Source of the DNA: Calliopum simillimum
Taxonomy: Eukaryota; Arthropoda; Insecta; Diptera; Lauxaniidae
DNA: 64,000 nucleotides
Reading direction: 5' to 3'
Assembly: GCA_951812925.1 (NCBI GenBank)
Contig: OX638370.1
Location: forward strand, 34,219,948-34,283,947
This document shows positions 31,455 to 43,038 of this stretch, one piece after another. The notes under the pieces are model-generated. The model saw nothing but the letters and a program-made list of their open reading frames with translations. It searched no databases and was not told where the DNA came from. Positions within the stretch are counted from its first letter, which is position 1. The number at the start of each line of letters is the position of its first letter. The position numbers were made by a program, and so were the translations under genes.

Positions 31455-34400
31455 ATGAGACTTTTGCATTTAGAGCAACTGCATCTTCTTCTAGTGCTGC
31501 TGCTGACTTTTTGGAGCGCTAGCTTCCGCTGCTATTCTGCGACACATGTGACTGGCACTTTTAGTACGAAGGAATTTTTTAAATTTATTGTTAAATTTGG
31601 TTTTCAAAAAGCCGAAACGCATTCACAACGCGATTCCTTTGGTTATATATACGGAAATATTACATCGGAAGATTCATTCGGCGGGGCTGCTGTAACCACA
31701 ACCACCAATAGCGTTTTCAATGGCAACACAGGTGGTGCAACTCTTGTTGTCTTGGATAAACCGACATTTATCGAATTCTATAGTAATCGCAGTAGTGTTT
31801 ATGATCATGGACGCGAGTGGGCGTGCCAACGCATGTTTGCACATTTAAATCTTTTGGCGTATGACAGTGATTGCAACAGGAATGCAAAACGTGATTTTTT
31901 ACGTCGAGTGCCTTGTCCGCAAGGTCAGCTGTGTGCAGATGAAGACAGTCCTGCAAATGTGGTGCCAGGAAATCAATTTACTTATGTCATTAGCGAAGCA
32001 TCACAGCCAAGGTGGGTAAAAGATTATTTAAGGAATTGAGTACATACTTATAATACTAAAAATGTTTATGGTATTGTTAAAACTGGAAAGAAAATCTTTT
32101 CAAGAAGATGTCTATGCAAAATGAATCGTTCTAAATTTCATAAAAGATTTTAATATGATCCAAGTATGTACATATAATAATTCAGGCTGTCAATGAAAGG
32201 CCAAAACCACTTCACCATAAAAATCCAAGCATCTTTCATGGAGTAATGTGTTAACATTAAGATCCTTTACAAAGTTGCAAAATTTAATTAAACACAATTT
32301 GCTTGCATTCCATTAATATATTTAACTGCGCCCACCCTGTTTATGACTTCAAAATTGTCTCGCCCAGAAAGTGTCAATTGATAAAATACAAAAAAAAAAA
32401 AACAATTTCCTATTTCTATTTGTTTATATGAGACTTGTTGATAATTTATAAACCTGTCTCTTATCAAAAAGAAGAAAAAAATCAGTAATTTCTTACCGTG
32501 GTATCTTCAGATAAGATAAGCAACAATAAAATATAATTTTTTTATTTCGTTTTGAATGTATCTTTGAAATGACAAAGTCAAGAAATTTTTGAGAACTCTT
32601 CATAAAGATAAACATTAAATTGCACCAATTAACTTAATGATACTTAAGTATAATCCCTGATTTTTTTTTCCAAAACAAAATACGTATAATTTGATGTCTT
32701 AGTCAAAACCATATCGAATTTAATGAAAATTTAAAAACAATAGGCATTGGTGTGAGAAAATGGCTCATTTAGAGAATGAAGAAAACAAACTATGACAAAT
32801 TTATAAAATTTCTTCCGGAATGATAACATAATAGTTGGGTACATAAATTTGCTATGGTTTCATTTGCAGATTTTCCTAAAGCATATTGCTACGTCTACCA
32901 AATTGTTCAGAATGTTTACAAAGTCTAAAGTAAATTCAGGATTGTTTGATTCATTCTTGATAGATTTGGATGGATTACTAATGAACATATAAAATCTTCA
33001 GTTTTTGCTATTAATAATTACTTGCTAAACTTTAGGAAAAAATGGAATAAACAGACTGTGCATAAATTAACTTTTATATACATAGTACTTTAAGATATGT
33101 TCTCAAAATTTGCACAACAATTATTTCTGTGTTCAGATAATCGGTATCGATAATTTTTCTGTAATTGTTATTATGTTGTCCGGCGTATTCTTCTCGTTGT
33201 AATCTATAATCTGGATTGCTCATGTACTTGTTATTTCTTAAAAAAATAAGTTACAAAACCGTGTATCGTGCTTTTTGTATACAACATTCAACTTTAAATT
33301 TAGTGTCTTATGAAAATTGCGATAGCAGGTTTTGTCATCTGAGCATGAACAATTTATTGTTGATAAATTTTTGAGCAATTTTTTTATGTTTATCATTGTT
33401 CTAAACAATACGTCGAGTAGTTTAGATGTGATGCGATGGCAAACACACAAACATTTTGTATAGTTAGATTAAACTAATACTTATCAAGGTGGCATTTTTT
33501 AAATTTTTGCATGTGACTTTAAAACTATGCTTATTTGAAAGACCAATGTTTCAGTCACAATCGGGCATTTTTTTTTAGTTCATTTAGGGACCTATCTTGA
33601 AAGAACTTCCTCTCATTCTTTAGACATATTTTGTTGGTGGTATTCGGCGTGAGTAATGAGTCTTTATAAAATATATAAAAAAAAAATGTTTTCTATCGGT
33701 CAGATATCGGGTATACATAGCTGAAAAACTGAATCAACTTAAAAACCTAAATTTTCCAAAAGGTTTTGTACGCACTTACGCCAAGTCGATTTTAGAATTA
33801 TTACCCATTTTGAAAACACATACAAAGCAGTTAGTTAAAACCGCTTGGTCTTGGTGAAAAAAACGAATGCTATGGAAAATATAAACGAAAAACTAAATCC
33901 TCCATACAAAAAAAAAAAAAACTGTTTTTTGGACCTGTTCGGTGCCAATTTGTAGACACTTATGATGCTTTGAATTAAAAATAAAGTATACTGCAGGTTT
34001 ACCATAGGATTAACTTCATAAAGCCGCTTAGTCCACATAAATATTTTATATATATACATATTTTTTTGCAATATTTTAGGTATAACAAGACAAGTGAATT
34101 TTTTTTACATAACACTTGATATGGTAGCTAAAAGCTCTAGATATTTTCTTTAAAATCTAATTTAAATTTTTAAGAATTTTTAAGTGTGTTACTTAATGAC
34201 ATTTATATATTGAAAATTGATTTTTTAATTGAACTTTTAGTCATACATTTGCAAAGATCGATTAACATTTAAATCTATCAATGCATTTTCTAACACATAA
34301 TTATGACAAATCAAGAAACGGATTAAAAACACGGCTATAGTGACATATTTTTCGTCTTTCGCCACAAATACCCATCAGACTATTTTTGTTGTAATTATAA

Positions 34401-37400
34401 TTATTGTATATTTATTTCACTAAATTAATTATAATTGAAAAATTGCAAGTTTGAAAACTTTTTGTGTTTTTTGGCCTGGGGAGGAGTTGAACCAATATAT
34501 AAATGTCATTAAGTAACATAAGGTGGCAACACCTGCAATCGGTATTGAATTTGTTCCAAAGGAACAACTATAGCAAATATCAATAAATAACACAAACAAC
34601 AATTATGATATATCAATACGTATTAACACACGAACAAAACTGGCAAAAGTCGGCTTCGCAGCCGGGCAAGGCTGGTGCAGTGGTAACGACTTCTGCTACC
34701 AACCGGGAGGTCCTTGGTTCAACTCCCGCCCAGGCCAAAAAACACAAAAAGTTTTCAAACTTGCAATTTTTCAATTATAATTAATTTCGTGAAATAAATA
34801 TAATTATAATTACAACAAAAATAGTCTGATGAGTCTTTGTGGCGAAAGACGAAACATATGTCACTATAGCCGTGTTTTTAATCCGTTCCTTAACTTGTCA
34901 TAATTATGTGTTAGAAAATGCATTGATAGATTTATATGTAAATCGATCTTTGCAAATATATGACTAAAAGTTCAATTAAAAAATCAATTTTCAATCTAAT
35001 TTAAATTATTTCGATATCTTTATTTTTCTCCGAAAAATCGTAAACTGAAATATTGAAAAAACCTTTTTTTTGCACTTTTTTAACTTTTAAGGTTAAGGAT
35101 ATCTCTGAGAAAAATAAATATTGAAAAAATTTAAATTATGTTTTAAAGAAAATAACTAGAGCTTTTAGCTACCATATCAATTTTTATGTAAAAGAATTAA
35201 CTTGTCTTGTTATATAACCTCAAATATTGATTTGTTAACTTTTAGGCTAAAATATCTCCAAAACCATACGAGTTATAGCGATTCTGATGCCAGATTCGAT
35301 CATCTACGATTTATCCCTGCAAAGTTATGGAAAACTCAAAAATTATGTTAAAAGTAATACAGATACTTATTGGTCATATTTTCCAAAAAAGAATATGTTT
35401 ATAAACCATACATACCAATTAAACCATTTTAGGATGGCATGAATCCAAACCCAGCCTTTATAGCCGTCTTAGAATGACCATAACTTTGCAAAGATAAATC
35501 GTAGATGATCGCTCAAGAAATTTTTTGAAAGGGTAAGAGAAAATGTACTGTAGTATACATATAAAACAAAGCAGAAAACATCTTTACGTCCTGAAACAAA
35601 ATTTAAATCTGCGGAAAACCGTTTTTTAGAAAAAATCTTTACGTCCTGTAACTAAATTTAAATCTGCGAAAAACCGTTTTTTAGCACTTTGAAATCCTGC
35701 CTTGTGAAAGGGATTCTGCGGCCAGATTGTAAGCATAGAAATCGCGCTTCTAAGCTAAGAAGAGTATACGTTTCAGCTCGGTATGATGTATGTTTATGTG
35801 AGCGCAAAACTGTCAACATGTTCTTTGAATGGTTTTTTGTTCATTATTTTTTTATGGTGCTAAGTTAACTGAAATATTTAAAAAGAGGGAAGATTAAGCT
35901 TTCGTTTAATTCATACTTTTTTTTTTGGTCATTTAATTAGAACAGACGCTATAGCAGTATTTTGGAGAAAACATGTTGAAACTTTTGCTTCCCACTGTAT
36001 GTTTGTTCATATGTACATTTTTAACAATAACTTGCCGATTATTCATTTTTTCTGTTTCTGTTGACCTCAAGCCTCTTTTACTGCTGATCTACCATAAGTC
36101 AGCTTCGCATAATACACTTAATATATTATTTTACTTTCGATTTCAATTGTGGCATTCACAATGCCAGGTTTTACGTTTTCTTTCCATTTGTTTTAAACTT
36201 TATTTCGTAAACGAAAACGAAAGTTCAAAGCATTAATAATTGTATCAATTATAATTGTATCATTGTTGAAAGTATTTTTTATTTACTAAAGAAGATGAAA
36301 GTAATAAAATATAACAAAAAATATGTGTTTTTAATTTATTTTTCAGATTTTGGTACGTTGCCCTGGTTGCTTGTTATCGCAATCGCACAACATGTGAATG
36401 GCATGCATATGATTTCATGAAATCTAAGATCAGCAGTGACAACAGCCATAGTGGTAGCAACAATACTAATAATGCAAGTAAAAATCATGCAACACTTTCA
36501 ACAACAACATCACTTGTCATCAATTATGATATACGTTTAGTAAATGGCAATCCCAATACTTCTGCTGCCCACCCGTTAACATTTCAATTTTCGTTCGATC
36601 AACAAAATCTTTTGGAAATGTATTTAATATTTTTATTTGTTTATATTGTACTCGTACCGATACAATTTTATGCGGTGCGCTTACAAAAACATCCTGTAAC
36701 GAAACTTTTTACATTAAGTTTAATAAGTGAATTCATCAGTTTGGCGCTTATAACGGTGCATTTAATTAAGTTTGCAATGAATGGTGTGGGCGTGCCGGAT
36801 ATGCAAGCAGCTGGTGATATTTTGGATATATTTAGTAGAGTGAGTATGCAGTTTATTTATTTAAAAAATCATATGAAAGTTTGAAAACGATGTGTGTGTA
36901 AAAACGCACTCGAAGTTCTTGAAACCTAGGGTCGAATCGGTGCATAAGTGAACGTACAATTTGTGCGGTAAAATCATGTGTTTCGCATGTGTTTCGCAAA
37001 ACGAAACCCATGATTTTGCGTCACGAGTTGTACGTTCATTGATGCGGCGATTTAAGCCCAGGTTTTAATTTGTCTATAACTGCGGGCGAATATCTTTAAT
37101 AATAATTAATTTTTGTTCATATAATTATTAACTTTTTTTTTTTTAAATAGTATGGTTACTATATGTGTCGTTCATTTAAATAGTGGTCCATTTCATTTAA
37201 GAGCAAAAGGAATGGCATACCCAATCTTTGCATAATAATCGGTTATTTAATAAATATGGTTTTTTTAAACTTAATGTCATCAATGCTGCACCATCAAGTA
37301 AACTTTCTGTGAAAACAGAGCCCAATTTTATTCCTTTCTAACAAAATGCCGGCCAATTAATGTTACTTTTGCCCTTAAATGGACTTGCGTCACTTTTAAA

Positions 37401-40400
37401 ATGCACGACACATACATATACGCTTTGTCACCCGAAATAATACTAGTAAGGGTGTTACCTTTGGCCTGACCAACAATTAAATACCCTACACTGCAGCAAA
37501 ATTGAAAATTTGAAAATTTCGCTTGAATGGGAGGCGCCATGCTTTCTTATCCGTTCTCATTTAGTTTTTGCTTAGAGCTTGCGCTAACAATTCTTAGTAT
37601 TTGTGCGAAATTTGGTGAGATTATCCAAAAAAACGCATTCAGTGTAGCATTTTGAAACTTTTGCTCATATGGGAGGTACCACGCCCTCTTGTCCGAATTC
37701 ATCTAGTATTTGCTCAGAGCTTTTACTTACTATCTCTAGTATTTGTGTGTATTTTGGATGCGTTATCGTAAAAAAATGCGTTTTGAATACTTTTTTTTTA
37801 TGAGCGATAGGCTTGTCTGTTGACCGATTTTGCTGATTTTCAATCCCTCAAACTATCTTTGATAAGAGTGTACTAAATTTGACCGAATTATCTTGCTCCC
37901 TATACCTGCCACGCCGCCTCTGTGTTACAAACGGCAGGACAAAGTGTAGGGTATAAAAAGACATTACATCAAAAATTCAAAATTGAGTTTTTGAGTGAGT
38001 ATCCTCACATAGCTCATACATCTAAAAATACCGATTTTATTTTAAGCTTTAAAATCTAAAATATTTTGAGCTTTACGATTTGTTTTATTTTAGGTTTTTA
38101 TATGTAGACTTTAGCACTTCTAGATACTTAGAGCAATTCTGTGGCGGAATTCAAATTTCGCATTGAAAACTACTTCGAAAATGATTTTTTTTTTTTATAA
38201 TTCGAATAATGTATATTCAAAAATATACCTATCTGATTTTTGTTTTTCAACTTTAAATTTTTTTCGATAAACTACAATTTTGACAAGACCAGCTTCGTAA
38301 CTAATTTTCGACGAAGAATAAGACTACATTCGCCGTTTTGATCGCCAATGTGGCCACACCCAAACAAGCTCAAGAAGCGCCGTGCAAAGTTTAAACTTTA
38401 CTGCACTGCAATCAGACTGTTATTGAACTGCGATCAAACGTATATCGCCAGCAATTGTTGAAATCTATGTATTTTCTGCTATACACGAACCTTTTCTTGG
38501 TTTCCATTAGTTACGTTTGTTATGTTTGCAACTCTTAGTTCGAACTGTACTGTATTACGTTAGATGACGCTGATGCTTTGTTTTCACAGCAGGGTGCAAT
38601 GAAGATTTATTTTTGTTGCTTATTTTTTTTTAATTCTTAATTAACGTCAAAATATTTAAAACATAGCCATTTACACATATCATATTTTATCATATCCTAA
38701 CATTTTTTAGACCACATTTATGTTGATACTATTGTTGCTAGCCAAAGGTTGGGCTGTGACACGTCAACAAATTAGCCGCACTGGCTGGATTATTCTTATG
38801 ACCATTTGGGTGCCCTATTGCGCTTTTCATGTGTTCCTTTACATTTGGGATAGGGTAAGTATTTCATAAAAATTTAATTGAAATGTAATATATATTTTCA
38901 TGTTAAAAATTTTAATTTTCTTTTTTTAATTTAACAGACGGAGGTGGATATAATTTCGGATGTGGATGAGTATCAAACATGGCCGGGTTGGATTGTATTA
39001 ATACTGCGGTAAGCAAACTGATGTGTAACAAAATCGAAAATTTTTTAGGAAACTCTAAATCTATATCTATGAAATATTATATCTACCTACACCTTATGGC
39101 AAATAGTTGATAACTATCAATATTTAAAAGTTATATTTTGTTATAAAAAGCTAAATAATACGTGGCAACAATCTTCAACTGTGCACTAGTGCTATCTATC
39201 CTATAACTACTTAGGAGAGTGGGGCCTCACTAATAATGCCATAACTATTTCGATATCTGGCTTTTTAATTTATCTAATGCTAGTTTTTTCCGTATTTTGA
39301 CATTTAATTTTCAAGAGATCAAGATTTTGGTTTTAACGACAGACCCAGACAAATTGACACGTTTGTTCATTACGATTTTGATTTACCTGATCATGGTGTT
39401 GGTCGAAATATAGGTGCAATTTTTTATACTTAGGGTGTCTTGAAAGTTTCGAGAGTAAATAGTTTGACATTTTTTAGGATAAGTTTCTTCAGACGTGTTA
39501 TTCACTTGAAAATTCAATTCATATATACAATCGTATTTTCTCGTGATAATTTCCATGCGAGGATTTTTTATGATAAGTTTTTTTTAACAAGGGTGCATCG
39601 ATCGACTGAAAAAGAGTTTTGGCATCGAAGCAGAGTGTATGAGTGGTCGAAAAAGTCCAAGCGTGGAAGGACTCACTTAAAGACAACCCACCCGAAGTTC
39701 GTCCAAAAACAGCTGTTGTGTCAGAAAACGTCCATGCTGTGCAAAAACTAATTGAAGAAGATTGTCATGTGACCTATTGAGAAAACGGGTGATGTCTAGG
39801 CATTAGCAAACAAAAAATCTTGCACGATTATTTAGTGGTGCGGAAGCTATCAGATGCTCAAAAAAAGAATCGTGGCGAATGATACCATCATCCGCTTAAA
39901 AACTTAGTCATTTATACATTTCTATTCCGTAGCACAATGTTAGGGAATAAATTTTTCCAATTAACGCCAAAATACTCCCTTACAAATTATTGTCGATAGC
40001 CTTATTTTTTCAGTTCATTTTACCCTACCAGAAAATTTTGTTGCGATTGCAAACTAGGGAGTAAGAGAATAAATTCTCGAGAATATTTATTAACAACTAG
40101 CTTATTTACCCGGCGTTGTTCGGGTTTAGTTTAATTTTTGATTCGAGGTTATTCGCTGAAAAACAAAAACAACAAATTGCTTATTATTATTATTTATTTA
40201 TTTATTTTATTTTCTTACTTCATTACAATTTGAACAATTTCTATATAATAAAAGCCTTACATAATTTAGAAAATAAAATGTTAGTCATTTTATAGACATT
40301 TTATGACCAACGGCGAAAGACTTTACATTTAGATAATAGTTGTTGTGGGTTTTTTTTTTTTAACTAAAATCTGAGGTAACATAAATATTCAATGAGATTC

Positions 40401-42913
40401 TGAAAATTCAGGATAAAAATCTAACTTTTTTTTTATGCATACAAGTAAGTAACATACATATAGTAATAAGTTTAAAATTTTAATACATTATATTAACACT
40501 TTAACCTGAAAACTCTCCATCGTAAATAACCATTCTTTAACATTCTTCAGAAATATTGTTCTAGATCTTAACATTCTTATTTCATAAGGCAACTTATTAA
40601 AGACTTTGGGTACAGTTACAGTATAGAAGTTTGAGAAGTGCGTTTTATTAGAAGGTGGTATATTCACCAATTGCAAGAAATTTACTCTAAGGCTATATAA
40701 ATTCGAATTTCTTAGGAACGCACTGTAACCACTTCGCATAAAAAACATTTTAAGGACTTTAAAGACAGGTGCTTCATCGGTAGAATACGAAGTTGACAAA
40801 ATAACGGCCAGCTGTTTGTAGTCTATTTCTTTTACAAATGACTCTGATGATATGGTTCTGCGCTAAAAATAATGGTTCAAGTGTGCTATCATAAGCCCCA
40901 CCCCAACTTGATAAACCATATTGTAATTCAAGGGTGTCAGCGTAGAACAAAAGTGAGCCAAATTTGGCTCAATCCAACAACATCAATATTTCTGTACAAC
41001 ATTCACAGAAATAATTTTTGTTATTTTTTTTACACGCTCGTCAAAATTTCGCGTTTTTGTGCGTACGCACAAAATCTAACTCAAGCCAACATAAAACAAC
41101 AACAACGACTACGTCGCATCAAAAACAAAAACAAGTAACAATATGGGTATTAATGCGTTGATGCGCAGTTGCGAAAATGCAAGTCTTTTACGCACTAACG
41201 CCTGAACGTTCAATGTGAATATTTCTATCTTGAGAAATTGCAGAAGTAGTGCGAAATTTTCGGCAATGTGTTTGATGTTTTACAATTGTCAAACTTTCGC
41301 AAACCACACTTCCGCAACGACGCAAGAGCATTGCGCATCAACGCGTGAATACCCCTACTTTTTGTGTGTGTCCCAGTTCTTAGAAATTTTGAAAATTGTT
41401 GAAATATTATTGTTGTTGTAAACGAGGCATGAAAAACAACAAAAAATTGTTTTTGTGATTGTTTAATTCGTAAAAGCGAAAATTTTGCGCTGACTGCGCT
41501 GCAGGCGCTTGGCTCAGTGATTTGAAAACGCTGACACCCTTGTTGTAATTTACGAGTTCATCAGACCATAATATATCACTGAGTAATTTTTGAGAGCATT
41601 AGTCTTTAAGCAAATACATTTTTCGTATTGCCGCCATTGTATATTTCTTAAGATCAGCTACATGTGCTTCCAGTTCAAGTTTTTATCAATTAGGACCCCT
41701 AAATACTTAAATTTTTATACCACTTATTCCACTAAAATGAATAATAAAAATGCGTTTTTAAAGCAAGGAGCACTAAAATAAGCTAATAGCGAAAACTATT
41801 TTTTAAAATATGGGGCTTTTCCCACATCACACTCTGTCACATTTTCATTGACCACCTCCTACCCCCCGCCCCCCCTATTTGTGACATCACACTCTGATCT
41901 TTTATACCTTAAAATTAATTCAACGATTTTGTTTTTTAATTTAAGGTTTTCTTATACATTCTATTTTCAACACGTCAACTATTTTGTCTCAATCTTGTTT
42001 GTTTTTTTGTAAACAAAATATGCCTTAAAATTTCGAAATTTTTTCGATTTGAATTGTGCGACATCACACTTTCCAAGACCTCCAGACCCCCTCTGTCACA
42101 CTTTGTCACAAATTTGTGAACCCCCCACTACCCTTAAAGTGTGACGCAATTTATGAATAGCCACTAAATAGTATAGATGAGGCCCTAGATTGTTTTAAAA
42201 TATATCATGAACATTTAATTTTTGTATTTCATGGGTAAAAATAAATTATATCGCATAAATCTTAAGCAAAAAAAGAAAAAATTAAACAATAAATTTCATT
42301 TCAGCACTACATTTATGATGTGGTTTCTGTATGAGCTGCGCAACACCATGAAATATGAACACTCAACAAAAAAACTTGATTTTTTGTTACATTTAGGCGC
42401 CTCAAGCCTAGTGTGGTTCATTTATTTGCCAATTGTTGCCATTGTGGCTTTACAAGTGAGCCCCATGTGGCGATACAAATTATTGCTGGGCATTACCAAT
42501 TCGGCGGATTGTCTGGCTTATTGTGTGATGACTGGACTCTTGTGGCCAAATCGTTCTGGACAATATTTACTTTTGGCCGGAATCAAATATTCGGGTAGAG
42601 AAAAAAACAATTTAATGAAATAAAAAAATTAAATTTTATCGTTTCAATTATCTTAGGTATGGATGAGCTTGATGAATTCAATGAAGCACCACATATTGTA
42701 CGTGAACGCGAACGTCGACGTAGTTCACTTGATAGTATAACTGTGAATGGTGTTGGCGCTCTTACTGCTGGTGTTGGTGGCAGCGGAATGATTGTATCGA
42801 CCAGCATGCCACATTCTATGAACGGTGATGCATGTAATGAGCTATTGGAAGCAGAAGATTTAAGTGCAGAGCTTTTAACAGATTTAAATAAAAATAGTCA
42901 TATTATTGCATAG
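31455..42913 (+). CDS. Seven-transmembrane protein, GPR180/TMEM145-like (GpcrRhopsn4 family)
   Basis: Six exons join in frame with GT-AG borders: 31455-32011, 36347-36839, 38711-38854, 38938-39008, 42305-42594 and 42657-42913. The protein is about 603 residues. ATG 31455 opens a hydrophobic signal peptide (LHLLLVLLLTFW), so this start is preferred to the longer upstream frame. The lumenal domain has paired cysteines (VPCPQGQLCADED) and sequons such as GNITSED and YRNRTTC. Seven hydrophobic segments follow, including LEMYLIFLFVYIVLV, LISEFISLALITVHLI, GWIILMTIWVPYCAF and SSLVWFIYLPIVAIVAL. The loop EVDIISDVDEYQTWPGW and the C-terminal RRRSSLD (possible basophilic kinase site) are notable. The family is membrane-bound and Golgi/secretory or cell-surface; the ligand and exact role of this member are unknown. 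Introns of 4.3, 1.9 and 3.3 kb are full of transposon debris. Confidence 0.9.
34075..35225. repeat. Head-to-head pair of tRNA-like SINE copies
   Basis: The right copy (plus strand, from about 34655) has a box A-like TGGTGCAGTGGTA near 34675 and a perfect box B-like GGTTCAACTCC near 34719, then CCCAGGCCAAAAAACACAAA and an AT-rich body. The left copy is inverted: its box B-like inverse GGAGTTGAACC sits near 34482-34492, and its body is the near-inverse of the right body out to about 34075. The left copy lacks box A. The arms are separated by about 155 bases. A pol III SINE origin is inferred from the box spacing; a functional tRNA is unlikely because acceptor and T-stem pairing is poor. Confidence 0.65.
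35298..35510. repeat. Inverted repeat, GATCATCTACGATTTATC arms
   Basis: GATCATCTACGATTTATCCC with GCAAAGTTATGG on the left is answered by CCATAACTTTGCAAAG and GATAAATCGTAGATGATC on the right. Within the loop, AAACCATTTTAGGATGGCAT is unremarkable. Confidence 0.7.
36922..37065. mobile_element. Short MITE with AAACCTAGGGTCGAATCG termini
   Basis: The ends AAACCTAGGGTCGAATCGGT and CGGCGATTTAAGCCCAGGTTT (its last 20 bases) are imperfect inverses. The arms continue with TGAACGTACAA and TTGTACGTTCA. It is about 144 bp, with an internal hairpin GTGTTTCGCA/TGCGAAAC-like core. Confidence 0.7.
37430..37965. repeat. Dispersed repeat ending in GTGTAGGGTATAAAAAG
   Basis: It begins near AAATACCCTACACTGCAG, contains GCTTAGAGCTTGCGCTAACA and GTCTGTTGACCGATTTTGCT, and ends AAAGTGTAGGGTATAAAAAG. 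The inverse orientation runs at 57480-58420, and a degenerate copy fills 27100-27930. Terminal TACCCTA/TAGGGTA pairs make a hairpin. Family identity (LTR-derived, Helitron-like or other) was not established. Confidence 0.6.
39590..39885 (+). pseudogene. Mariner transposase N-terminal remnant
   Basis: In pieces the plus strand reads STEKEFWHRSRVYEWSKKSK, then RTHLKTTHPKF, then a shifted frame with ENVHAVQKLIEEDCHVTY, a stop, and KILHDYLVVRKLSDAQKK. This is the order of the mariner helix-turn-helix region up to the LHDYLxVRKLxxxW block. Stops and at least two frameshifts are present, and the DD34D core is missing. Confidence 0.75.
40485..41740 (-). pseudogene. Non-LTR reverse transcriptase relic, split by a MITE
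   Basis: On the minus strand, 41551-41740 gives LKYLGVLIDKNLNWKH and YYGLMNS. After the MITE, 40485-40928 gives LQYGLSSWGGAYDSTLEPLF, then INIRSVICKR-like sequence and finally NKLPYEIRMLRS. These match the YLGxxID, QYGxxxWG and NxLP blocks near the end of reverse transcriptases of Jockey/CR1-type LINEs. Stop codons and shifts interrupt it. The catalytic FADD box lies beyond the recognisable part. Confidence 0.75.
40929..41542. mobile_element. Complete hAT-type MITE with exact 8-bp duplication
   Basis: The element runs from CAAGGGTGTCAGCG to its perfect inverse CGCTGACACCCTTG. Both sides carry TTGTAATT (40921-40928 and 41543-41550). It has no coding capacity; internal frames are AT-rich and lack transposase motifs. 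It sits inside the reverse-transcriptase relic, so it is younger than that copy. A right-end relative lies at 1-198. Confidence 0.93.
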
Positions 42914-43032
42914 GGAGCAACTAAAGATTGCTTTTAATTGAGTGAAGAAAATTAAAAAAATAAAAAATCATAAAAATTTTCATTAATGATGAATAACACA
43001 AGGCAACACAATTAGATTTGCTGCTTAAGTTA

Positions 43033-43038
43033 AATAAA
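43033..43038 (+). promoter_or_regulatory. Candidate polyadenylation signal of the seven-transmembrane gene
   Basis: AATAAA, 120 bases past the stop codon. It is the first canonical hexamer found there, in AT-rich sequence where chance matches are common. Confidence 0.4.

Larger units (their letters stand above)
32012..36346 (+). other. Intron 1 of the seven-transmembrane gene
   Basis: 4.3 kb, GTGGGT donor and TTTTCAG acceptor. It contains the head-to-head SINE-like palindrome (34075-35225) and a smaller inverted repeat (35298-35510). An ATG frame at 35973-36236 begins with a hydrophobic stretch but has no splice support or family match. Confidence 0.7.
36840..38710 (+). other. Intron 2 of the seven-transmembrane gene
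   Basis: 1.9 kb, GTGAGT donor and TTTTTTAG acceptor. It contains a small MITE (36922-37065) and the GGGTATA-type dispersed repeat (about 37430-37965). Confidence 0.7.
39009..42304 (+). other. Intron 4 of the seven-transmembrane gene
   Basis: 3.3 kb, GTAAGC donor and TTTCAG acceptor. It holds a mariner relic, a non-LTR reverse-transcriptase relic and a hAT-type MITE. From 41800 to 42160 it has C-rich runs and repeated CACATCACACTCTG-like phrases of unknown origin. Confidence 0.7.

Noticed and set aside
34660..34740. Functional tRNA gene at the box A/box B region
   Set aside because: Acceptor and T stems do not pair, and the region is repeated as an inverted SINE-like copy.
35973..36236. ATG frame of 87 codons with a signal-peptide-like start (LKLLLPTVCLFICTFL) in intron 1 of the seven-transmembrane gene
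   Set aside because: Hydrophobic codons are common in AT-rich DNA, no family or splice support, and it ends just before the next exon in a different frame.
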